Source: Clostridia bacterium
GTDB lineage: Bacteria; Bacillota; Clostridia; TANB77; CAG-508
DNA: 17,392 nucleotides
Assembly: GCA_900752095.1 (NCBI GenBank)
Contig: CAADUD010000119.1
Span: 1-17,392, forward strand
Direction of reading: 5' to 3'
Numbering within the stretch: position 1 is the first letter of the stretch; every line of letters begins with the position of its first letter. The notes under the pieces are model-generated. The model made no database searches and was not told where the DNA came from. It saw nothing but the letters and a program-made list of their open reading frames with translations. Below are positions 13,943-17,392 of the stretch, piece after piece. Position numbers and translations under genes: made by a program.

Positions 13943-14947
13943 CTAAACTATATACTTAATTTCATTATTTTGAAAATACTTTCTCATTAAATCTCTTAAA
14001 AAAATTTCTGCTTCTTGTCTTACTTCTTTTTTGTAAGTATATTTTCCCCTTCCTCTTCCGGTCATAATATCTGGATGATATAAATTGATGAATTTAGGAA
14101 AAGCTTCCTGATTTATCATACGATGAACATAGCTATACGTCATAAATATAATTTCAAAAAATACTTGTTTTTTTACTTCATTGCTCAAATTTTCTGCTAA
14201 ATATTGTATTAGTTCTGTATACTGTTCCCTCCAATTTTCCACTAAAATAACCGGTGCTATTAAAATTCCTAATGGATAACCTGCTTCTTTTAACTCATTA
14301 ACTGCTTGCACTCTTTTTTCTAGTGGAGATGTACCTATTTCTATAGTACGAACGATTTCTTTTGGATTTACACTCATTCTAATAACTACTTTTCCATTGT
14401 GTTGTAAAGGTAAAAGAGAATCTACCATGTGAAATTTAGTAGGAAATGTTAAGATTCCTTTTGGGTAGTCTTTAAAATTTTCAATGGTCCAATTTAAATT
14501 TCCTGTAATCGTATTTTCTAGTACTAAATCACTATTGCTACCTATTTCGAAAGTTAAATTTTTTGAACTTTCAATTGCTACCTTCTTTATTTTATCTAGC
14601 ATTTGTTCTCTATTCACAAAAAGTCTTAAATAACTGCATTTATTATAATTACATACTAAATAGCAATACAAACACATAGCAGTGCAACCAGAAGAAGTAT
14701 AAGGAACTAAAAAATCGGAAGTTTTATAGTTTGGAACAAAACGATGCGTTTTCCTAATTCCAATGATTAAATTTTGTTTCATACTAGCAAACTCACTATT
14801 TTGCTTTTTTCTCATTTCTTCTATATTATTATGATTTTCAATTTCAATACATGGAATTTGCATGTTCTTATATTTTTCTAATAAGTCTTTCCCTAACACA
14901 TAATTTTTACTTTCTGGTTCATAATAAACAGCTTTCGGCAAAAACAT
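13943..14947 (-). CDS. splB: SplB-like radical SAM protein (spore photoproduct lyase family)
   Basis: Homologue of spore photoproduct lyase, which uses a 4Fe-4S cluster and S-adenosylmethionine to reverse the spore-specific thymine dimer during germination. The radical SAM motif is C88-TAM-C92-LY-C95, inside SSGCTAMCLYCYLVCNYNKC, which matches the family signature closely. Tyr94 and Tyr96 flank the last cysteine, as do the two functional tyrosines of the Bacillus enzyme. The length (334) is normal. One departure: in the TFEIGSNSDLV segment the position corresponding to the Bacillus H-donor cysteine (Cys141) appears to be Ser137. The function could therefore be SPL with another donor, or a different reaction. 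The ribosome binding site is AAAGGAGAAAAG. The gene stands alone, with a terminator after it; I see no clear sigma-G promoter. Confidence 0.88.
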   Translation of the reverse strand: MFLPKAVYYEPESKNYVLGKDLLEKYKNMQIPCIEIENHNNIEEMRKKQNSEFASMKQNLIIGIRKTHRFVPNYKTSDFLVPYTSSGCTAMCLYCYLVCNYNKCSYLRLFVNREQMLDKIKKVAIESSKNLTFEIGSNSDLVLENTITGNLNWTIENFKDYPKGILTFPTKFHMVDSLLPLQHNGKVVIRMSVNPKEIVRTIEIGTSPLEKRVQAVNELKEAGYPLGILIAPVILVENWREQYTELIQYLAENLSNEVKKQVFFEIIFMTYSYVHRMINQEAFPKFINLYHPDIMTGRGRGKYTYKKEVRQEAEIFLRDLMRKYFQNNEIKYIV

Positions 14948-15044
14948 AATTTACTTTTCTCCTTTTCATACCTTTTTAGTTATTTTTGCCTATTTTTTAC
15001 TTTTCTATACTCAAAAGCAATTATTTTTATGCCATTTTCAATAG

Positions 15045-15086
15045 CATAAAAAATAGTGATTGATATAGCTATATCAATCACTATTT
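15045..15086 (-). terminator. 36-bp perfect palindrome, terminator after the MscS gene
   Basis: Positions 15051-15086 form a perfect palindrome, 18 bp per half with centre TAGCTA. On the minus strand it is followed by a run of six U, 37 bp after the channel gene stop codon. A T-rich stretch on the plus side lets it work in both directions. The stem is unusually long. The rest of 14948-15122 shows only the SplB-like gene's ribosome binding site. Confidence 0.8.
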
Positions 15087-15122
15087 CATATTTTTTATTT
15101 CCTTGTGTTATAAATACTACTC

Positions 15123-16226
15123 TTATTTATTTTCTACAGTTATTTGTGATGTTTTTTCTTCTTGTAAAGTTGTTACATAAATATCTTGAGAAGGATTTGC
15201 AAGCCTTACTCCTTCTGATTCTATTACATTTAAAACTGTTTCATTTACATTTGTTCTAAAACTTAAGTAATTACTATAATTTATAATTGGTGTATACATT
15301 GCTATATTAATATTAATTCCGTCTACTAAAATACTATTGCATTCTACAATAATACTATCTTTTAAAATATCTTTATTATGGCTTAATACAAATTTAATAC
15401 GGTTGATAATTGCTTCTACTGTATCAGAATTAGTTTGTAAAGGTAATTTTAAATTAAAACTATATCTTCTTTTTTCCATTTTAGCAAAGTTAATCACTGT
15501 TTCTTCTGCTAATCTTGAGTTTGGAAGTGTTACGATACTATCTTCTGCTGTTTTTATTCTTGTACTTCTAAAAGTAATGTCTACAACAGCTCCTTCGTAT
15601 TCTTTGGTTTGAATCCAATCTCCTACTACAAATGGTTTATCTAGTAAAATAGCAGCTCCTCCAAATAAATTTTTAGCTACATCTTGAGCGGCTAAAGCAA
15701 CTACTACACTTCCTAAGCCTAACCCTGCAATAAGTCCATTTAAATTAATATCTAGTTCTGCCAATATAAGAATCCCTGCTCCAATGTAAATAATACCTTT
15801 TGCAATTTTTCCAATAAAATTAGCTAATGTTTGGTTTCCACTAATACGATTACTTTTACCTATTTTTTTCATTAAAACAGAATTTGGTTCGAAAATATTA
15901 GTTAGTCCTTTTGCTGCAATACAAATAAGGGCAATTTGAAAAACTTTATGAAAAAATGTCATTACATCATTTGGCAAACTTAAAATTGTAATACCCAAAT
16001 AAATGCCAAATACAATAAAGGCAGCTTTTAATGGATGATAAAAAGCATTTGCTTTTATTTTCTTCTTGTCCTTTTCTTTCCACTTAAAAATTTTTACAAT
16101 GCAATAAGAAAAAATACCACTAAGCAGACAAAATACTATTACAATAGCAATGGCAATACAAATATCAATTATTTTTTCTTGTGTCATATTTTGAAAAAAA
16201 CTAATAACGCTTTGAATTTGTTTCAT
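15123..16226 (-). CDS. MscS-family small-conductance mechanosensitive channel
   Basis: Membrane channel that opens under membrane tension to release solutes during osmotic down-shock. There is an N-terminal hydrophobic region of several helices (about 17-46, 66-85, 90-110 and 138-160). The pore-lining TM3 (about 165-200) has the glycine/alanine-rich pattern LIAGLGLGSVVVALAAQDVAKNLFGG. This runs into the first part of the beta domain, ILLDKPFVVGDWIQT, then EGAVVDITFRSTRIKTAEDSIVTLPNS, all typical of MscS. The cytoplasmic alpha/beta vestibule domain ends near 355, with a short polar tail (EEKTSQITVENK). At 367 residues it is somewhat longer than E. coli MscS because of the extra N-terminal helices. 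The ribosome binding site is AAAAAGGAGAAAGGA. It is probably monocistronic. Confidence 0.93.
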   Translation of the reverse strand: MKQIQSVISFFQNMTQEKIIDICIAIAIVIVFCLLSGIFSYCIVKIFKWKEKDKKKIKANAFYHPLKAAFIVFGIYLGITILSLPNDVMTFFHKVFQIALICIAAKGLTNIFEPNSVLMKKIGKSNRISGNQTLANFIGKIAKGIIYIGAGILILAELDINLNGLIAGLGLGSVVVALAAQDVAKNLFGGAAILLDKPFVVGDWIQTKEYEGAVVDITFRSTRIKTAEDSIVTLPNSRLAEETVINFAKMEKRRYSFNLKLPLQTNSDTVEAIINRIKFVLSHNKDILKDSIIVECNSILVDGININIAMYTPIINYSNYLSFRTNVNETVLNVIESEGVRLANPSQDIYVTTLQEEKTSQITVENK

Positions 16227-16354
16227 TCCTTTCTCCTTTTTATTTCACAGCAATTACTGTATTTTATTATTATGATTTTTACTTGTATGTTATGTAATAA
16301 TCTACTAATTTTTAGCATTAAAAATTACAATGGTGTCAACAAAATTTTATTATG

Positions 16355-17020
16355 CTATTTAGTTTTTTTAGCAATAAGAGCTTTAATTTTTATTCCTTGG
16401 TCTGCAAACATTTTCTCATGTTCTGTTTCTATATTTTCCCAAAAATCCGGCTCATTTTTTAAATCTCTCGTTATTTTTTCTATTTCAAAACTACATTGTT
16501 CAAAATAACGAATACTATCTTCAAATAAGTTGTCATCATCTGTTTTAAAATAAATTTTTCCATTTGGTTTTAAAAACATCTTATAATGTTCTAATTGTCT
16601 TGTATAAGTTAACCTTTTTTTATGATGTTTTCCTCTTGGCCATGGATTACAAAAATTAATATAGATACCATCTACTGCATCTTTTTCATTCAGTATTAGT
16701 AAAATACGTTCTATGTCGAACCTAGTAAGTAATACATTGTTAATTTCTTTATGATTTTCCTCATATACTTCTTCTATTTTTCTTTTGGCAAGTCCAAGCA
16801 TTGGATCAACTAAATCAATCGCTAAATAATTATTTTCTGAATGAGCACATGCCATTTGTGCAATAAAACTTCCCTTTCCACAGCCTAATTCTACAAAAAA
16901 TGGATGATTGGGATTTTGGTATTCCTTTTTCCAATTACCTATTATTTCTTGTGGATATTCTCTATAAAATTTACTTTCTTCTAATTCTTTTCTTGCCCAT
17001 GGTTTGTACCTGATTCTCAT
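16355..17020 (-). CDS. trmB: tRNA (guanine-N7)-methyltransferase TrmB
   Basis: Transfers a methyl group from S-adenosylmethionine to N7 of G46 in the variable loop of tRNA. The 221-residue length is normal. The SAM-binding motif is FFVELGCGKGSFIAQMA (about 41-57), with the acidic ribose-binding residue in LAIDLVDPMLGLAKRK (about 66-81). NFCNPWPRGKHHKKRLTY (about 122-139) is the family's tRNA and active-site signature. KPNGKIYFKTDDDNLFEDS (about 151-169) and the C-terminal TEHEKMFADQGIKIKAL, including the conserved TxxE-like element, complete it. The start ATG has TAGGAGCAAAC upstream and its own promoter candidate. No partner gene is coupled to it. Downstream, 16227-16354 contains only an AT-only hairpin (16307-16326) and the MscS gene's ribosome binding site. 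Confidence 0.96.
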   Translation of the reverse strand: MRIRYKPWARKELEESKFYREYPQEIIGNWKKEYQNPNHPFFVELGCGKGSFIAQMACAHSENNYLAIDLVDPMLGLAKRKIEEVYEENHKEINNVLLTRFDIERILLILNEKDAVDGIYINFCNPWPRGKHHKKRLTYTRQLEHYKMFLKPNGKIYFKTDDDNLFEDSIRYFEQCSFEIEKITRDLKNEPDFWENIETEHEKMFADQGIKIKALIAKKTK

Positions 17021-17053
17021 GTTTGCTCCTATAATTTTTAGTTTTCTATTTCT

Positions 17054-17082
17054 ATTCTAGCATATTAGAAAGTATTTAGCAA
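17054..17082 (-). promoter_or_regulatory. Candidate promoter of trmB
   Basis: On the minus strand there is TTGCTA (17077-17082), a 17-bp spacer and TAGAAT (17054-17059), about 35 bp before the trmB start codon. It is a reasonable sigma-A match at the right distance. Confidence 0.5.
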
Positions 17083-17175
17083 GATTAAATTTGTGCCGTA
17101 ATTATCCAAAGAACTTAATAAATTGCTAAATTTTCGTTGTATTTTCAATGGAATTTCTAGTTTATTTTGCTATAG

Positions 17176-17232
17176 TTATTCATAAAACTCATCTTCAGTA
17201 ATTTTTTCACATTTTTGCGCAAAATACAGCAT
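17176..17232 (-). other. Short ORF MLYFAQKCEKITEDEFYE, possible gene remnant
   Basis: An 18-codon frame starts at an ATG inside the hairpin at 17221-17262 and ends in TAA at 17176. It has no ribosome binding site. The KITEDEFYE end looks protein-like, so it may be the 3' tip of a broken gene. This is weak evidence; the rest of 17083-17175 shows nothing. Confidence 0.2.
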
Positions 17233-17262
17233 GTTACTTTTATATTTCACATGCTGTATTTT
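17221..17262. terminator. 14-bp hairpin, likely bidirectional terminator
   Basis: AAAATACAGCATGT (17221-17234) pairs perfectly with its complement at 17249-17262 around a 14-nt loop. U-runs leave the stem on both strands. It overlaps the last codons of the partial gene entering from the right edge, so it can end that transcript. Confidence 0.6.
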
Positions 17263-17392
17263 TCATTAAATGGCTATTCAAACTTGAATTTCCTAATGTA
17301 TCACTATCATAGTTCAAACATTTTGTGTAAATATCATTTACACTAATATTTCTCCAACTATTGACCCCTGCTTGTATTTTGATTACTCCACT
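17240..17392 (-). CDS. Partial protein (C-terminal 50 residues), probably truncated surface protein
   Basis: An open frame enters from the right edge on the minus strand and ends at the TAA at 17240-17242. It reads SGVIKIQAGVNSWRNI, then SVNDIYTKCLNYD, and ends SHLMKNTACEI. From memory, the pattern 'VxSWRxIxVxDxYTxCxxx...SHLMKNxEWGAxAYL' occurs in large uncharacterised surface or prepilin-like proteins of uncultured gut Firmicutes, where the chain continues well past MKN. Here it stops after HLMKNTACEI, exactly where the sequence becomes the arm of a hairpin, so I read it as a cut-off copy. The family link is recall only. It has no start within the window. Confidence 0.55.
   Translation of the reverse strand, partial: SGVIKIQAGVNSWRNISVNDIYTKCLNYDSDTLGNSSLNSHLMKNTACEI

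Noticed and set aside
14980..15045. Possible sigma-G promoter of the SplB-like gene (GCATA with a TATAGAA about 18 bp later, minus strand)
   Set aside because: The -35-like box fits, but the -10-like box misses several consensus positions of the sigma-G pattern, so it is too weak to annotate.
15056..15259. Plus-strand open frame of 67 codons starting in the 36-bp palindrome
   Set aside because: It overlaps the terminator and the MscS gene in antisense, is Leu-rich low-complexity, and has no ribosome binding site.
16307..16326. AT-only inverted repeat between trmB and the MscS gene (AATTTTTA / TAAAAATT)
   Set aside because: An 8-bp stem with no G or C is expected by chance in DNA this AT-rich, and there is no clear U-run on the minus strand.
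16333..16338. TTGACA on the minus strand upstream of the MscS gene as a promoter
   Set aside because: No acceptable -10 hexamer lies 16-19 bp downstream.
16035..16508. Plus-strand open frame of 157 codons
   Set aside because: It spans the antisense of the MscS N-terminus, the intergenic gap and the trmB 3' end. Its hydrophobic, Phe/Ile-rich translation is what the reverse of AT-rich coding sequence produces. Both genes beneath it are clear.
1..17392. CRISPR arrays, tRNA or rRNA genes, insertion sequences, prophage genes
   Set aside because: I saw no regularly spaced repeats, no tRNA cloverleaf or CCA-type ends, no transposase or integrase motifs, and no rRNA signature sequences on either strand.

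Overview
The window is AT-rich and every gene I can support lies on the minus strand, so the transcription order runs from high to low coordinates. Spo0A and a spore-photoproduct-lyase homologue point to an endospore-forming, low-GC Gram-positive anaerobe. I infer an uncultured gut-type member of the Clostridia. This rests on family recognition and base composition; there is no rRNA gene in the window.

Reading in transcription order from the right edge: (i) the last 50 codons of a protein that enters from outside the window and appears to be cut short (17240-17392); (ii) trmB with its own promoter; (iii) an MscS-type channel ending at a perfect 36-bp palindromic terminator; (iv) a SplB-like radical SAM protein ending at a strong terminator; (v) an OmpR-type response regulator and histidine kinase pair (13729-11479); (vi) 444 bp without a normal gene, holding two tiny ORFs behind good ribosome binding sites, a direct repeat, a nested-hairpin terminator and a promoter; (vii) a surface-protein cassette: a sortase (11034-10279) and two tandem paralogous secreted proteins, here called A (10109-8826) and B (8811-7684); (viii) a CNNM/HlyC-type membrane protein and a membrane-anchored WG-repeat protein behind a perfect-consensus sigma-A promoter; (ix) a tightly packed group of a PLP enzyme (methionine gamma-lyase/aluminium-resistance family), an HI0933-type flavoprotein and a frameshifted YigZ/IMPACT gene; (x) spo0A with its own promoter and terminator.

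The most interesting region is the surface cassette. A and B are related thioester (TQXA)-type proteins. A keeps the thioester Cys but has Lys where the Gln should be; B keeps the Gln but has Ala where the Cys should be. Both end exactly at LPxTGF, with no hydrophobic segment or basic tail after the motif. A sortase is encoded just upstream, and a two-component system sits upstream of that. This looks like a paired, divergent variant of a sortase/thioester-adhesin system with an unconventional sorting signal. Secondary points of interest are a SplB homologue lacking the classical H-donor cysteine, the frameshift in the YigZ gene, and the tiny ORFs with strong ribosome binding sites.
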